Of a stretch of DNA of 59,863 bases, positions 16,162-32,054 are shown piece after piece. The first letter of the stretch is position 1. Each line of letters starts with the position of its first letter. The notes beneath the pieces were generated by a model that was given only the letters and a program-made list of their open reading frames with translations, did not search any database and had not been told where the DNA came from. Position numbers and translations under genes: made by a program. Origin of the DNA: Methylocella silvestris (GTDB lineage Bacteria > Pseudomonadota > Alphaproteobacteria > Rhizobiales > Beijerinckiaceae); NCBI RefSeq assembly GCF_002891535.1, contig NZ_PDZR01000024.1, forward strand, positions 1-59,863. The letters run 5' to 3'.

Positions 16162-17388
16162 CTATTGCGCGGCGATCGCCATCGCCTGCGACATCGGACA
16201 GCGCGCCCAAAGCCCCGACAGCGTATCGACGAGATAATCCATCTGCGCATCGGTATGAACCGGCGAGGGCGTCAGCCTGATGCGCTCGGAGCCGCGCGCG
16301 ACGGTCGGATAGTTGATCGGCTGCACGTAGATCTCATAATCATCGAGCAGCAGATCGGTGATCGCCTTGCAATGCACCGGATCGCCGACGATCACCGGCA
16401 CGATGTGGCTTTGGCTTCTCATCACCGGCAAGCCGGCGTCGGTGAGGCGCTGCTTCAATGTGATCGCGCGCTGCTGGTGAAGCACGCGCTCGGCGCTGCT
16501 GGCTTTCAGGTAGCGGATGCTGGCCAGCGCGCCGGCGGCGACGACGGGTGCGAGCGAGGTCGTGAAGATGAACCCCGCCGCATAGGAGCGAATGGCGTCG
16601 CAACAGGCGCGGCTGCCCGCGATGTAGCCGCCCATGACGCCGAACCCCTTGGCGAGCGTGCCATTTATGATGTCGACATGATCCATCGCGCCGTCGCGCT
16701 CGGCGACGCCGCCGCCACGCGCGCCATAGAGGCCGACGCCATGAACCTCGTCGAGGTAGGTCAGCGCGTGATATTTCTTCGCCAGCGCGCAGACCTCCGC
16801 GATCGGCGCGATATGGCCGTCCATCGAATAGACGCTTTCAAAGACAATCAATTTCGGCGCATGCCTTGGATATTTGCTGAGTTTGGCTTCAAGATCCTTG
16901 ATGTTGTTGTGGCGCCAGATTTCCTTCTGGCCGCCGCCGTGACGAATCCCCGCAATCAGCGAGGCGTGATTTTTCTCGTCGGAAAAAATCACGCAGCCCG
17001 GGAGCAATTTGACCAGCGTCGCGATGGCGGCGTCATTGGCGACATAGGCGGAGGTAAACAACAAGGCGGATTCCTTGCCGTGCAGGTCAGCCAGCTCCGC
17101 CTCGAGCTCGACGTGATAATGGGTGGTGCCAGAAATATTTCGCGTTCCGCCCGATCCCGCGCCGGCCGTATCGAGGGCCTCATGCATCGCCGCGAGCACG
17201 ACGGGATGCTGCCCCATGCCGAGGTAATCATTGGAACACCAGACCGTCACGCTGCGATGCGCGCCGCCCCGTAAATGCTCTGCTTTGGGGAAGGCTCCGC
17301 GCTGGCGGATGATGTCGGCGAAGACGCGGTATCGCCCCTCCGCGTGCAGGGCGTCGATCTGGACCTGGAAGCCTTGTTCGTAGTTCAT
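16162..17388 (-). CDS. hemA: 5-aminolevulinate synthase
   Basis: This PLP enzyme condenses glycine and succinyl-CoA (C4 or Shemin pathway) to feed heme and bacteriochlorophyll. ATG 17388 (MNYEQGFQ, 408 aa) is preferred over GTG 17397 because AAGGGTGG lies about 7 bases upstream. The substrate-binding block is [15 protein letters not shown], and the PLP lysine lies in [13 protein letters not shown]. It is the last gene of the long bch/puh operon, 23 bases after puhE. That places tetrapyrrole supply under photosynthetic control. Confidence 0.96.
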   Translation of the reverse strand: MNYEQGFQVQIDALHAEGRYRVFADIIRQRGAFPKAEHLRGGAHRSVTVWCSNDYLGMGQHPVVLAAMHEALDTAGAGSGGTRNISGTTHYHVELEAELADLHGKESALLFTSAYVANDAAIATLVKLLPGCVIFSDEKNHASLIAGIRHGGGQKEIWRHNNIKDLEAKLSKYPRHAPKLIVFESVYSMDGHIAPIAEVCALAKKYHALTYLDEVHGVGLYGARGGGVAERDGAMDHVDIINGTLAKGFGVMGGYIAGSRACCDAIRSYAAGFIFTTSLAPVVAAGALASIRYLKASSAERVLHQQRAITLKQRLTDAGLPVMRSQSHIVPVIVGDPVHCKAITDLLLDDYEIYVQPINYPTVARGSERIRLTPSPVHTDAQMDYLVDTLSGLWARCPMSQAMAIAAQ

Positions 17389-17411
17389 TGTCGCCACCCT
17401 TGGAAGCTCAT

Positions 17412-18299
17412 CTAATTGCAGGAAGGCAAGCGCGCGCGCACTTCACCCTGACGGATTGCAAGGGACGTCAGATCCTGCCTCACAAGCAGGGCCTGCAACC
17501 CTATGTCTGGAGTCGTAACCTGTGCGGCCTTTTCACGGGAGCGCTTTGCCCGCAGGCTCCAGCTCCACAGCCTTTCGGCGGGAAGCGGCAAAACCAGAAG
17601 CCAATGCTCGACGATAGCGAGCGTCATCAAGCTGGCGAGAAAAGCGTAGCCCGCCCGCTGGAAATCGGCGGCGTCCGGCGCGATGGCATGCTGCGCAAGC
17701 AGAACGGCGGCCACCGTCGAGGCCGTCACCGAAACCGGAAAAAGCAGGTTCATCGGCTTTTTCTTAAAGTAAGTTTTTAGATATTGAATCGGGGCCGGCA
17801 GAAAGTTTTCCGTCAAATTGAGAACGCCGAAAAATATGTTGAGCTTGGCGCTGAGCCGCATGACCCAGAGAATGATGAAGGTCGCGGCCCCGACCTGATT
17901 GGGACCGCCGTCCGTCGCAGCGAGCACAAGCATCGCGGTGACGAGGATCGCCAGCTCGTGATAGAGCACCGCCTCGAGCGAGAAGCGAAAACGCTGAAAT
18001 CCGGCGGCGCCCTCCGGGCATGCCGTACGGCGAGGGCCGGTCACAACTCCCATGAGAAAGCTCATCTCGTGCCACGCCCATACTATAAGAGCGCATGTGA
18101 AGGCGAGATAGGCGCCGCCAATTGTCGTGTCAGCGCTGCTTTTCGACAATCCATAGAAGGACGCACCCATGAGCGCCGTTGTAGCCAGCAGGCTCCAGCG
18201 AAACGTGTGCGACGGCAGGCCGTTGACATAGATCACAAGGCCCGTGCTGAACCACCAGACGAACAGGCAATACAGAATGGGCAGGCCGTAATCGCTCAT
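17412..18299 (-). CDS. puhE: Photosynthetic complex putative assembly protein PuhE
   Basis: A 295-residue membrane protein (DUF3623) with about seven hydrophobic helices. The start is ATG 18299 ([11 protein letters not shown]); the Cys/Arg-rich extension upstream is not coding. The blocks [36 protein letters not shown] and [20 protein letters not shown] are typical. In Rhodobacter capsulatus PuhE influences reaction-centre assembly and bacteriochlorophyll production. It lies between acsF and hemA as in other purple bacteria. Confidence 0.92.
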   Translation of the reverse strand: MSDYGLPILYCLFVWWFSTGLVIYVNGLPSHTFRWSLLATTALMGASFYGLSKSSADTTIGGAYLAFTCALIVWAWHEMSFLMGVVTGPRRTACPEGAAGFQRFRFSLEAVLYHELAILVTAMLVLAATDGGPNQVGAATFIILWVMRLSAKLNIFFGVLNLTENFLPAPIQYLKTYFKKKPMNLLFPVSVTASTVAAVLLAQHAIAPDAADFQRAGYAFLASLMTLAIVEHWLLVLPLPAERLWSWSLRAKRSREKAAQVTTPDIGLQALLVRQDLTSLAIRQGEVRARLPSCN

Positions 18300-18312
18300 T
18301 GCGCCGCTCCGG

Positions 18313-19374
18313 CTACCACACGGGGGACAGGCGGATGTCCGCCGGCATGTCGTTGCGCCGCGCCGGCACGAGATAGAGCCGGACGAAGGCAAGGCCGGCG
18401 GCGGCGGTGAGGGCGAACTTCTGCAGCCGGCCGGAAACGCCGCCGCGCTTCTCGGCGCGCGTCATCGCCTCGCCGATGCGCCGCAGGCGATCCAGCCCGG
18501 CGTGGAAGGCGGGATTGTCGAGATCGAGCGTGAGCGGAAAGGTCTGGCGGGAAATTTCGGACGTGATCCTGAAGACGGCAAAATCATACTCGTCCGGCGT
18601 GAGCCCGAGAGCCTTGTGAAATTCCGGCCTTGCATGGTCGCGCACATACATTGTCGCGAAGACGGCGATCAGGAAGAATTTCACCCAGTAGACGTTGACG
18701 CCGCTCAGCAGCTTCGGATTCGCGCGCATCAGCAGCGCGAAAGCCTCGCCGTGCCGGAATTCGTCATTGCACCATTTATCGAACCATTTGAAAATCGGAT
18801 GAATGCGCCGCTCGGGATAGCGCTCCAGCTGCCGGAAGATGGTGATATAGCGCGCGTAGCCGATCTTCTCCGAAAGATAAGTCGCGTAGAAGATGAACTT
18901 GGGCTTGAAGAAGGTGTATTTCTTGGCTTTCGTCAGAAAGCCGAGATCGACCCCGATGTTGAGGTCCTTCAAAGTGGCGTTGATAAAGCCGGCGTGGCGC
19001 GCCTCATCCCGGCTCATATATCCGAACAGCGCGCGGATGTCGGGATTGCTCGCGCGCTTGCGCAATTCAGCGTAGAGCACGCAGCCGGAAAATTCCGCCG
19101 TCACCGAACTCACTAGAAAGTCGATGAATTCCTTGCGCAGCGCTTCGGGCAGATGCGACAGATCGGTATCGAATTCGTCGGTGCGGACGAAATGGCCCTG
19201 GTTGGGATCGCGCGCCATTTCGTCAATCAGGGCGTCCCATTCGGGGCGCACCGGGCTGACGTCGATGCGATCGATTTCGGCGAAGTCGGTTGTGTAGAAT
19301 CGTGGGCTGAGGACGGTGTCGGCCGTCGCCATGGCGGTCGTTTCGTTCGGCGCGCTCTTGCGGTCTGCGGTCAT
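18313..19374 (-). CDS. acsF: Aerobic Mg-protoporphyrin IX monomethyl ester cyclase
   Basis: This diiron oxygenase forms ring E (3,8-divinyl protochlorophyllide) using O2. ATG 19374 is chosen, giving 353 aa: GGAGGG precedes it and the ATGA overlaps the upstream stop. An ATG 12 bases earlier (19386) lacks such a site. The diiron ligands lie in [13 protein letters not shown] and [16 protein letters not shown]. No anaerobic BchE is present in the window, so bacteriochlorophyll synthesis by this locus needs oxygen. Confidence 0.95.
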   Translation of the reverse strand: MTADRKSAPNETTAMATADTVLSPRFYTTDFAEIDRIDVSPVRPEWDALIDEMARDPNQGHFVRTDEFDTDLSHLPEALRKEFIDFLVSSVTAEFSGCVLYAELRKRASNPDIRALFGYMSRDEARHAGFINATLKDLNIGVDLGFLTKAKKYTFFKPKFIFYATYLSEKIGYARYITIFRQLERYPERRIHPIFKWFDKWCNDEFRHGEAFALLMRANPKLLSGVNVYWVKFFLIAVFATMYVRDHARPEFHKALGLTPDEYDFAVFRITSEISRQTFPLTLDLDNPAFHAGLDRLRRIGEAMTRAEKRGGVSGRLQKFALTAAAGLAFVRLYLVPARRNDMPADIRLSPVW

Positions 19375-19676
19375 AGCGCCCTCCATGAGGAAAAGCTGAC
19401 GTCGAAGAGTTCGGTGAGCTCGAATTGCGACTTGATGCGCGTCGCGATCCTGTCGAACCAGCCGGGCTGAACGATTGTCGCGCGCCGACGCAGGACGAGA
19501 CGCGAGCCGAACGGCGCCTCTATCGCCTCGCCATGCACGATGACCTCGGCGCCGGGGCCGATGATCGCGTCGCTATCGAGCGTTACATGGGCGTGCAGAC
19601 TGTCGAAACTATGCTCTATTTCGATGGCGCAGGGAGCTTCAAAGCGCCTGCGGCCAAGCAGCCAATCCGCGTTCAT
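19371..19676 (-). CDS. Conserved puh-operon protein, 101 aa
   Basis: This small soluble protein lies between puhC and acsF, where many alphaproteobacterial PGCs carry an unnamed conserved gene. It starts [20 protein letters not shown] and contains [20 protein letters not shown], a beta-rich, carbohydrate-binding-like or cupin-like sequence. Four-base overlaps join it to puhC and acsF, so it is translated with them. The function is unknown; a role in reaction-centre or pigment assembly is inferred only from context. Confidence 0.85.
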   Translation of the reverse strand: MNADWLLGRRRFEAPCAIEIEHSFDSLHAHVTLDSDAIIGPGAEVIVHGEAIEAPFGSRLVLRRRATIVQPGWFDRIATRIKSQFELTELFDVSFSSWRAL

Positions 19677-20146
19677 GGCGCGCTTCCTTTCTCCGTCAGA
19701 AGCTTCGCGAAAGCTCCCGAATTGGTCTCGCCGAATGCGTTGAGTTCGACCACGCGTCCCGTCGCGCGATCCTCGATAGACAGCGCGCTATCCTCGCCAA
19801 GTTGCAGGCGGAAGGGCGGCCCGGCGGTCGCCGTGGTGATCGCCGCATCGTCGGCGCGGCGCTCTCTCGCGAAGGAGCGAAGCACCCCCCGGATGAAGCC
19901 GTTGGCGCCTGCCGAGAGCACGGTAACCTCCGTGTTGTTGCTGGCGTCGAACACGGCGACCGATCCGTCGGCGCGATCTTCGAAACGCAAATCGCGCGAA
20001 ATGCTTGCAGCGGGCGCCGGCGCGCGATAGACGCCAGCGCCTGTCAGCCGGCCGATCGAGACCAGCAGAAGCGCGAAAACGACCAGCCCACCGGCTGCAA
20101 AAAGCGGCAGACGGGGAAACGGGCGATAGCCGACAAACTGGTTCAT
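19673..20146 (-). CDS. puhC: Photosynthetic complex assembly protein PuhC
   Basis: A 157-residue protein with an N-terminal membrane helix (about 16-35; LFAAGGLVVFALLLVSIGRL) and a periplasmic beta-rich domain (SISRDLRFEDRADGSVAVFD; GENGFIRG-like block GANGFIRGVLRSFARERR). PuhC promotes assembly or reorganisation of RC-LH1. It overlaps puhB by 4 bases. Confidence 0.93.
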   Translation of the reverse strand: MNQFVGYRPFPRLPLFAAGGLVVFALLLVSIGRLTGAGVYRAPAPAASISRDLRFEDRADGSVAVFDASNNTEVTVLSAGANGFIRGVLRSFARERRADDAAITTATAGPPFRLQLGEDSALSIEDRATGRVVELNAFGETNSGAFAKLLTEKGSAP

Positions 20147-20841
20147 GACGCTTTTTCCTGCATCGCCGCGCTGTCCTGATCGGCGCAGCCGCGGGCGTCC
20201 CTGTTGGGACGCGAGCCCTCATAGACCTTGAGGCCGGGCGCCGAACGCTTGGTCGCTGAGGAGAAGCTGGTGAGCGCTCCGGCGAGAATGGCGGAAACGC
20301 GGGCGGCCTGCGGCACGGCGCGCAGCATCGGCTCGGGCTTCGCCCAGCGCCACGGCCGCGCATGCGGCCAAAGAATGAGATAGGCGAATTTGTCCGTGCC
20401 GGACAGGGCCAGCGCAATGTCGCCAAAACCCTCCGCATCCGCCTTGAGTGCGGCGGATTCGACGATTGTGAAGGGGAAGTTGATGGTGATCGGCAGGGCG
20501 ACGCCGATGCGCATGACGATCCGTTTGCTGGTGATGGAATAGACCGTTGTTTTCGCCGTAAGCCAGGCGATCAGCGTCAGCATCCCGCAGGACAACATCG
20601 CGAGTGGGACGAGCCAAAGGAAGGATTGCGCGGCGCCCCGCAGCCCAAGGCCGTCCGCCGCCGCGGAGCCGACGCCCCACGCCAGAAGAATCGCGAAATA
20701 AACAGCGACAGCGCGCACATGGAAGACGCTGCGCGTCAATCGTCCCCAATCGGGGGCGCCCTGCCAGAGCAGTTTCTCTCCGTCCGGCAGGGGCTGCGGC
20801 AGGCCGCGGATGGGTTCGAACTCGAAATCATCCTGGATCAT
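20143..20841 (-). CDS. puhB: Photosynthetic complex assembly protein PuhB
   Basis: A 232-residue membrane protein with a bacterial PH-like domain. The N-terminus has PLPDGEKLLWQGAPDWGRLT. Two hydrophobic segments are followed by TTVYSITSKRIVMRIGVALP and a C-terminal hydrophilic part. PuhB is a reaction-centre assembly factor in Rhodobacter. It is cotranscribed with puhA, with a 4-base overlap. Confidence 0.93.
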   Translation of the reverse strand: MIQDDFEFEPIRGLPQPLPDGEKLLWQGAPDWGRLTRSVFHVRAVAVYFAILLAWGVGSAAADGLGLRGAAQSFLWLVPLAMLSCGMLTLIAWLTAKTTVYSITSKRIVMRIGVALPITINFPFTIVESAALKADAEGFGDIALALSGTDKFAYLILWPHARPWRWAKPEPMLRAVPQAARVSAILAGALTSFSSATKRSAPGLKVYEGSRPNRDARGCADQDSAAMQEKAS

Positions 20842-21599
20842 GCGATCGGCTCCGCGCGCTGGGGCGTGGCGTAGAGCTTGCCGCCGCCGTAATAGCCATA
20901 GATCTTGTCTTCTTCGAGCAAGGTCACCTGATCCGGGTTGCGATGACCCGGAACATTGGCGAACTGGGACGCCAGGATGGCGTCGACCCGGACTTTTCGC
21001 GCCCGGCGGTCGATGCGCGCGAGGCCCATCGGCAGCAGGACGCTCCCGGCGCCGACATCAACTTCAAGGTAGCGAATGACCACCTCGGAGCGATCGACCC
21101 ATATGTCGCCCACGGTTCCAGCAACGGCGCGGTCGGCGCCGACCACGCTCATGCCGCGAGGATCAGGATCGCGGCTGTCAAGTCCGAAGGACGGATCCAC
21201 GCGGAGCGGAACGATCCGGGGCTCGCCATTGATGGTCACATCGGGAATGTCGCGCCTTAGCGCGTAGGATCCCGGCCCGACGCCGCCGCCCATCGGATCT
21301 CCGCTTGGCAGCAAAGGCGCTCCCGGCCAGACCGCCGCCGGCCGCGCGGAGAACGCGGGCTGGTTCGCCGCGCCGCTCGGCGCCGACATGCTGTTGCCGT
21401 CCGCAAGGCGGAAGATTTTCGGCCGCGGCAGGGGAGTGACGCCGTCGCTCGTGGCGTTACGGGCCCCCTCGACGAGCGGATAGCCCTCGCGCTTGTCTTC
21501 GCCCCGCAAATACAGGATCAGAAGCGCGAAAAAGATCCAGAACGTGTAAAGCACGACCTGGGCGACATCGATGTTGCTTGTGATGGATCCGGCGTTCAT
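20838..21599 (-). CDS. puhA: Photosynthetic reaction centre H subunit
   Basis: A 253-residue protein with a short periplasmic N-terminus, one membrane helix (about 12-30; VVLYTFWIFFALLILYLRGE) and a large cytoplasmic beta-barrel domain. The motifs REGYPLVEG and PRGMSVVGADRAVAGTVGDI are typical. Subunit H caps the L/M dimer and guides proton entry to QB. It follows lhaA by 24 bases in the bchF...hemA operon. Confidence 0.97.
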   Translation of the reverse strand: MNAGSITSNIDVAQVVLYTFWIFFALLILYLRGEDKREGYPLVEGARNATSDGVTPLPRPKIFRLADGNSMSAPSGAANQPAFSARPAAVWPGAPLLPSGDPMGGGVGPGSYALRRDIPDVTINGEPRIVPLRVDPSFGLDSRDPDPRGMSVVGADRAVAGTVGDIWVDRSEVVIRYLEVDVGAGSVLLPMGLARIDRRARKVRVDAILASQFANVPGHRNPDQVTLLEEDKIYGYYGGGKLYATPQRAEPIA

Positions 21600-21623
21600 G
21601 GACGATCCTCCAAATCTGTGAGG

Positions 21624-23054
21624 TCAACCGGCGCTCTTGCCGAGCTCGAATGCGCCTGCCGCACCGCCCTCTCGTGCGTCGTGGCGCACGAGAGGGCCGA
21701 TCGCGACAAGGGTCACGAACATCAGCATGAGCTCGATCATATAAACCGCTATGTAACCTGTGGCCGGAGCGGCGACGGCGGGCCCGAACGCGCCTTGCGC
21801 GGCGAGGGTCGACACCCCGTCGGCGATGGCGCCTCCGAGCGCAATCGCGAGCCCGGCGGCGCTCGCCTGCGCCGCCCCCCAGGCGCCGAGCGCCATGCCG
21901 GCGGCGTCGCGCCTGGCCTGGTTCATCGTCGCGGTCAGCGTGCCATGTGCGAACAGTCCGGCGCCGAACCCGATCAGCACCGTTCCGACGCCGAACAACT
22001 GCGCCGAGTCGAGCGGCGCGGCGAAGATCACAGCGCTGAAGGCGGCAAGCCCCGCGAGCAAGCCATAGGCGGAAACGCGATACGGATCGGCGGCCCGGCC
22101 GAGAAGCCGCGCGGCGAGCCACAGGCCGCAAATGCTGCCGATCGCCAGCATCGCCGTCAGCGCGGTGGTCGCGCCGACGGGCAGTCGCAGCACCTGACCG
22201 CCATAGGGCTCGAGAAGAATGTCTTCCATGCTGAACGCCGCCGTGCCGAGCGCGATCACCAGAAGCCGGCGCCTCGCCCGCTCGCTCTGGCGCAGATAGG
22301 CGCTCCAAGAGGCGGCGAAGGACGGGCGCGGCGCGATGAGCGGCTGAAGCGCCCGGCGCGGCTCCTGTTTCCACAAGGCGATCATGTTCAGCCCCATGGT
22401 CAAGACGGCGGCGCCCTGAATCACCTGGATCAGGCGAAGTTCGCTGAAGTTGGCGAGAAGCGCTCCGAACGCGAGGGCGCTCGCAAGCATCCCAACGAGA
22501 AGCATCATGCAAAGCAGGGCGACGACGCGCGGACGCGCATGGGCCGGAGCCAGATCTGTAGCAAGCGCCAGCCCCACCGTCTGCGTCGTATGCAGACCCG
22601 CGCCAACCAGAAGAAAGGCGAGAGCAGCGGCGACATGGCCGGCCCAGATCGGTCCATTGGAATCGCCTGACAAAATAATCAGGGCGAAGGGCATGATAGC
22701 GAGGCCCCCGAACTGGACGAGCGATCCAAGCCACAGATAGGGCACCCTGCGCCATCCGAGAGCGGAACGATGGGCGTCGGAGCGGAAGCCGACGACGGCG
22801 CGAAAGGGAGCGAAAACCAGAGGCAGCGAAACCATCAGCGCGACGAGCCAGGCTGGAACGCCAAGCTCGACGATCATGACGCGGTTCAGCGTGCCGACCA
22901 GCAGCACGATGGAAACGCCGACGCTGACCTGAAACAGCGAGAGGCGCAACAATTTGCCAAGGGGTAGCTCGACGGTGGCGGCGTCGGCGAACGGCAGCAG
23001 GCTCGGACTGAGTCGCATCCAATTGCGCGCAAGTTTTTCGTTGAGCTTCGTCAT
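21624..23054 (-). CDS. lhaA: LH1 assembly factor, PucC/LhaA family
   Basis: A 476-residue, 12-helix PucC-family (MFS-fold) membrane protein. ATG 23054 overlaps the bchM stop (ATGA); the Arg-rich frame upstream is antisense-like noise. The signature FQVSVGVSIVLLVGTLNRVM and VPYLWLGSLVQFGGLAIMPF are present. LhaA helps insert LH1 polypeptides and bacteriochlorophyll. A second PucC-family gene, bch2, lies at 49268-50638. Confidence 0.93.
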   Translation of the reverse strand: MTKLNEKLARNWMRLSPSLLPFADAATVELPLGKLLRLSLFQVSVGVSIVLLVGTLNRVMIVELGVPAWLVALMVSLPLVFAPFRAVVGFRSDAHRSALGWRRVPYLWLGSLVQFGGLAIMPFALIILSGDSNGPIWAGHVAAALAFLLVGAGLHTTQTVGLALATDLAPAHARPRVVALLCMMLLVGMLASALAFGALLANFSELRLIQVIQGAAVLTMGLNMIALWKQEPRRALQPLIAPRPSFAASWSAYLRQSERARRRLLVIALGTAAFSMEDILLEPYGGQVLRLPVGATTALTAMLAIGSICGLWLAARLLGRAADPYRVSAYGLLAGLAAFSAVIFAAPLDSAQLFGVGTVLIGFGAGLFAHGTLTATMNQARRDAAGMALGAWGAAQASAAGLAIALGGAIADGVSTLAAQGAFGPAVAAPATGYIAVYMIELMLMFVTLVAIGPLVRHDAREGGAAGAFELGKSAG

Positions 23055-23751
23055 GCCCGGCGAAGCTCCTGCGCTTGCGAAACATAGAATCCGTTCTTGA
23101 TCCTTTGCGTTCGGGCGAAACGCCAATTCGAAAGGCCCGGCTCGTCGACAAGTGCGCGCCGCAAGGCGGCTTCCGCGACAGGCGAAATGGCGGGCGCGCG
23201 ATCTTTGCGCGGGAACAGCCGCCCGGCCGCGTGCATGATCGCAAGCGCCGGAGTTCTCGGGGCAAAGGTGAACAGCATTGACGCGCGGGTCCGGGCGCCG
23301 ATTTTGTTTAAAGCCTCCACCATATCGGCCTGCGGATAATGGATGAGGCAGTCCATGCCGACGATGTGATCGAAATCGCCGAGCCCGGCGTCGAGCATGT
23401 CGCCGGCGAGAAATTCGATTGAGCCTCCGCCTGGGCAGCGCGGCGCCCGCTGCCGTGCGAGCGCGATCAGCGTCGGCGAAAGATCCACCGCGACGACCGC
23501 CGCGCCACGCCGCGCCGCCTCGACGGCAAGCGCGCCGGAGCCGCAGCCGGCGTCGAGCAGGCGCAAGCCCGACATGTCGTCCGGTAGCCACGAGAGCAGC
23601 GTCTGGCGCATCGTCTCGCGCCCGGCCCGGACGCTCGCCCGGATGCGCCCGAGAGGAGCATCCGAGGTCAGCCTTGACCAGGCCTCGACGGCGGTGCGGT
23701 CGAAATAGGCTTCAATCGCCGAGCGGCGCTCGAGATAGGAGAGGCCAGCCA

Positions 23752-23752
<1 letters not shown>
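23051..23752 (-). CDS. bchM: Mg-protoporphyrin IX O-methyltransferase
   Basis: A 233-residue SAM-dependent methyltransferase with motif I LLDAGCGSGALAVEAARRG, then AVVAVDLSPTLIALAR and VGMDCLIHYPQADMVEALN. It methylates the C13 propionate of Mg-protoporphyrin IX. It abuts bchL (shared base 23752) and overlaps lhaA by 4 bases. Confidence 0.95.
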
Positions 23753-28376
<4,624 letters not shown>

Positions 28377-28377
28377 C

Positions 28378-29922
28378 TCAGCGGCTGTAGTGCGCTTTTG
28401 CGTCATAAAGCGTCTCGATGGTGATGAGCGGAAGTCCGCGCTCCTGCGCGTAGCGCTCGGTGTTGCGCCGGGCCTTGCCGCGCACAAAAAAGGGAATGGA
28501 TTTCAGCTCGCGCTCGGCGCCCGCGTCCCAGGCCAGGATGGCGGGCGTGTCGGGCATGTCGATCGCCTGGGACGCCTGGGGCATCGCGACCGCAACGCCG
28601 AGATGGGATGGCAGAGCCTCGTCGTTGAATTCGTCATCGCCGCGAAACATCGTCAACAGATGTTCCTCAAGGCCCATCATCAGCGGATGCACCCAGCTGT
28701 CGAAGATCACATTGGCGCCCTCGAAGCCCATCTGCGGCGAATGACGCGCGGGAAAATCCTGCACATGCACCGGCGCGGAGATCACCGCGCAGGGGATGCC
28801 AAGACGCTTGGCGATATGGCGCTCCATCTGCGTGCCGAGCACCAGCTCCGGCTGCAGCCTTTCGATCTCAGCCTCGACTTCGAGATAGTCGTCGGTGATC
28901 AGCGCGTTGAGCGAATAGAGCGCCGCCGCCGCGCGCATCTCGCGGGCAAATTCGCGGCTGTAGGAACCGAGCCCTGCGACTGTAAATCCAAGCTCCTGCG
29001 AGGCGACGCGCGCCGCCGCAATGGCATGCGTGGCATCGCCGAAAATGAACACGCGCTTGCCGGTCAAATAGGTCGAATCAACAGAGCGCGAATACCATTC
29101 CAGCCGAGATTCGGCCGAACCCAGAAGCGGGCGCGGGTCGAGACCGGCAAGGCTCGCCACCTCCTCGATAAAGGCGCGCGTCGCTCCAACTCCGATCGGC
29201 TGAGTCTTGACCAGCGCCTGGCGGTGTGTGCGCTTTAGCCATTCGGCTGCCTCAAGCGCGACCTCGGGATAAAGCACGATGTTGAAATCGGCCTCCGGCA
29301 GGCGCGCGAGATCGTCCGGAGAGGCGCCGAGCGGCGCGCAGACATTGACCCCGACGCCGAGCCGGTCGAGCAGCAAGGTCACTTCACGGATATCGTCGCG
29401 ATGCCTGAATCCAAGCGCCGTCGCGCCGAGCAGATTGCAGCAGGGCCTTACGCCGGCGCGCTTTTCGCGCGGCGCAGCTGGCGCCTTCGCGAAGGCGCGC
29501 ACGAGATTGTAGAAGGTCAGCGAGGCGCCGAAGTTTTCCTTGCGCTGATAGGCGGAAAATTCGAGCGGAATGACGGGAACCGGCAGGCCGAGCCCAAGGG
29601 CGAGGCCGCCCGGATCATCCTGGATCAGCTCGGCGGTGCATGAGGATCCGACAAGCAGCGCCTTTGGCTTGAAACGCTCATAGGCCTCTTGCGCCGTTCT
29701 CTGGAACAGCGCGGCGGTATCGCCCCCAAGGTCGCGCGCCTCGAAAGTGGTGTAGGTCACCGGCGGGCGCGTGTCGCGCCGCTCGATCATGGTGAACAGC
29801 AGATCGGCATAGGTGTCGCCCTGCGGCGCGTGCAACACATAATGCACATCTTTCATCGCAGCCGCGATGCGCATGGCGCCGACATGGGGAGGGCCCTCAT
29901 AGGTCCAGAGCGTCAGCTGCAT
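28378..29922 (-). CDS. bchB: Protochlorophyllide reductase subunit B
   Basis: A 514-residue NifK-like catalytic subunit, starting [18 protein letters not shown]. It contributes to the 4Fe-4S NB-cluster and active site; [20 protein letters not shown] is conserved. The C-terminal domain has [20 protein letters not shown]. It works with BchN and BchL to reduce ring D of protochlorophyllide. Three bases separate it from bchN. Confidence 0.97.
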   Translation of the reverse strand: MQLTLWTYEGPPHVGAMRIAAAMKDVHYVLHAPQGDTYADLLFTMIERRDTRPPVTYTTFEARDLGGDTAALFQRTAQEAYERFKPKALLVGSSCTAELIQDDPGGLALGLGLPVPVIPLEFSAYQRKENFGASLTFYNLVRAFAKAPAAPREKRAGVRPCCNLLGATALGFRHRDDIREVTLLLDRLGVGVNVCAPLGASPDDLARLPEADFNIVLYPEVALEAAEWLKRTHRQALVKTQPIGVGATRAFIEEVASLAGLDPRPLLGSAESRLEWYSRSVDSTYLTGKRVFIFGDATHAIAAARVASQELGFTVAGLGSYSREFAREMRAAAALYSLNALITDDYLEVEAEIERLQPELVLGTQMERHIAKRLGIPCAVISAPVHVQDFPARHSPQMGFEGANVIFDSWVHPLMMGLEEHLLTMFRGDDEFNDEALPSHLGVAVAMPQASQAIDMPDTPAILAWDAGAERELKSIPFFVRGKARRNTERYAQERGLPLITIETLYDAKAHYSR

Positions 29923-29925
29923 GGC

Positions 29926-31736
<1,811 letters not shown>

Positions 31737-31790
31737 GGGAGATCCTCTTCGGATTCTGGACTTCAACAGGCTATGCGCCCCCTCAAAAAG

Positions 31791-31824
31791 TGTCAACAAA
31801 AGATTACGTCATTATTTATTGACA
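31791..31824 (-). promoter_or_regulatory. Degenerate PpsR/CrtJ operator upstream of bchF
   Basis: Two imperfect boxes, TGT-N12-ACG (31791-31808) and CGT-N12-ACA (31807-31824), overlap by 2 bases. The outer half-sites TGTCAA and TTGACA are perfect inverted halves. The pair lies 55-88 bases upstream of the TTG start. Geometry differs from the other three operators in the window, which have 26-bp start-to-start spacing. Confidence 0.6.
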
Positions 31825-32054
31825 ACAACCCGGCTCAGGAGTTGGATGGCGAGAACACGGGATTGCCTAGCCATTCGAAACATGCTTTTTTTAGGATTGG
31901 ACGCATTCGAAGACCCGCAATGCGAGATCAAAAGCCACGACAAGGCCGCGATCGGCCCTCTCTCATTGCACGATCATAAGGGCGCATAAGCGTCCGCCGT
32001 CCGGGGGGAAACCGGGTCGGGCTCAAACCCGGCCATCGGTCAGGGAGCGGGGCA
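31825..32054 (+). other. aerR leader/promoter region with a hairpin
   Basis: This is the part of the bchF-aerR divergent gap on the aerR side. It holds no gene that I can support. A hairpin CCGGGT-N9-ACCCGG (32012-32032) sits 22 bases before the aerR ATG, and GGGAG lies close to the start. No TGT-N12-ACA box is seen on this side apart from the shared one at 31791-31824. I see no riboswitch signature. Confidence 0.4.

Noticed and set aside
31737-32054. Cobalamin riboswitch before aerR
   Set aside because: AerR binds B12, so a B12 riboswitch was considered, but the leader shows only a simple hairpin (32012-32032) and no B12-box-like sequence.
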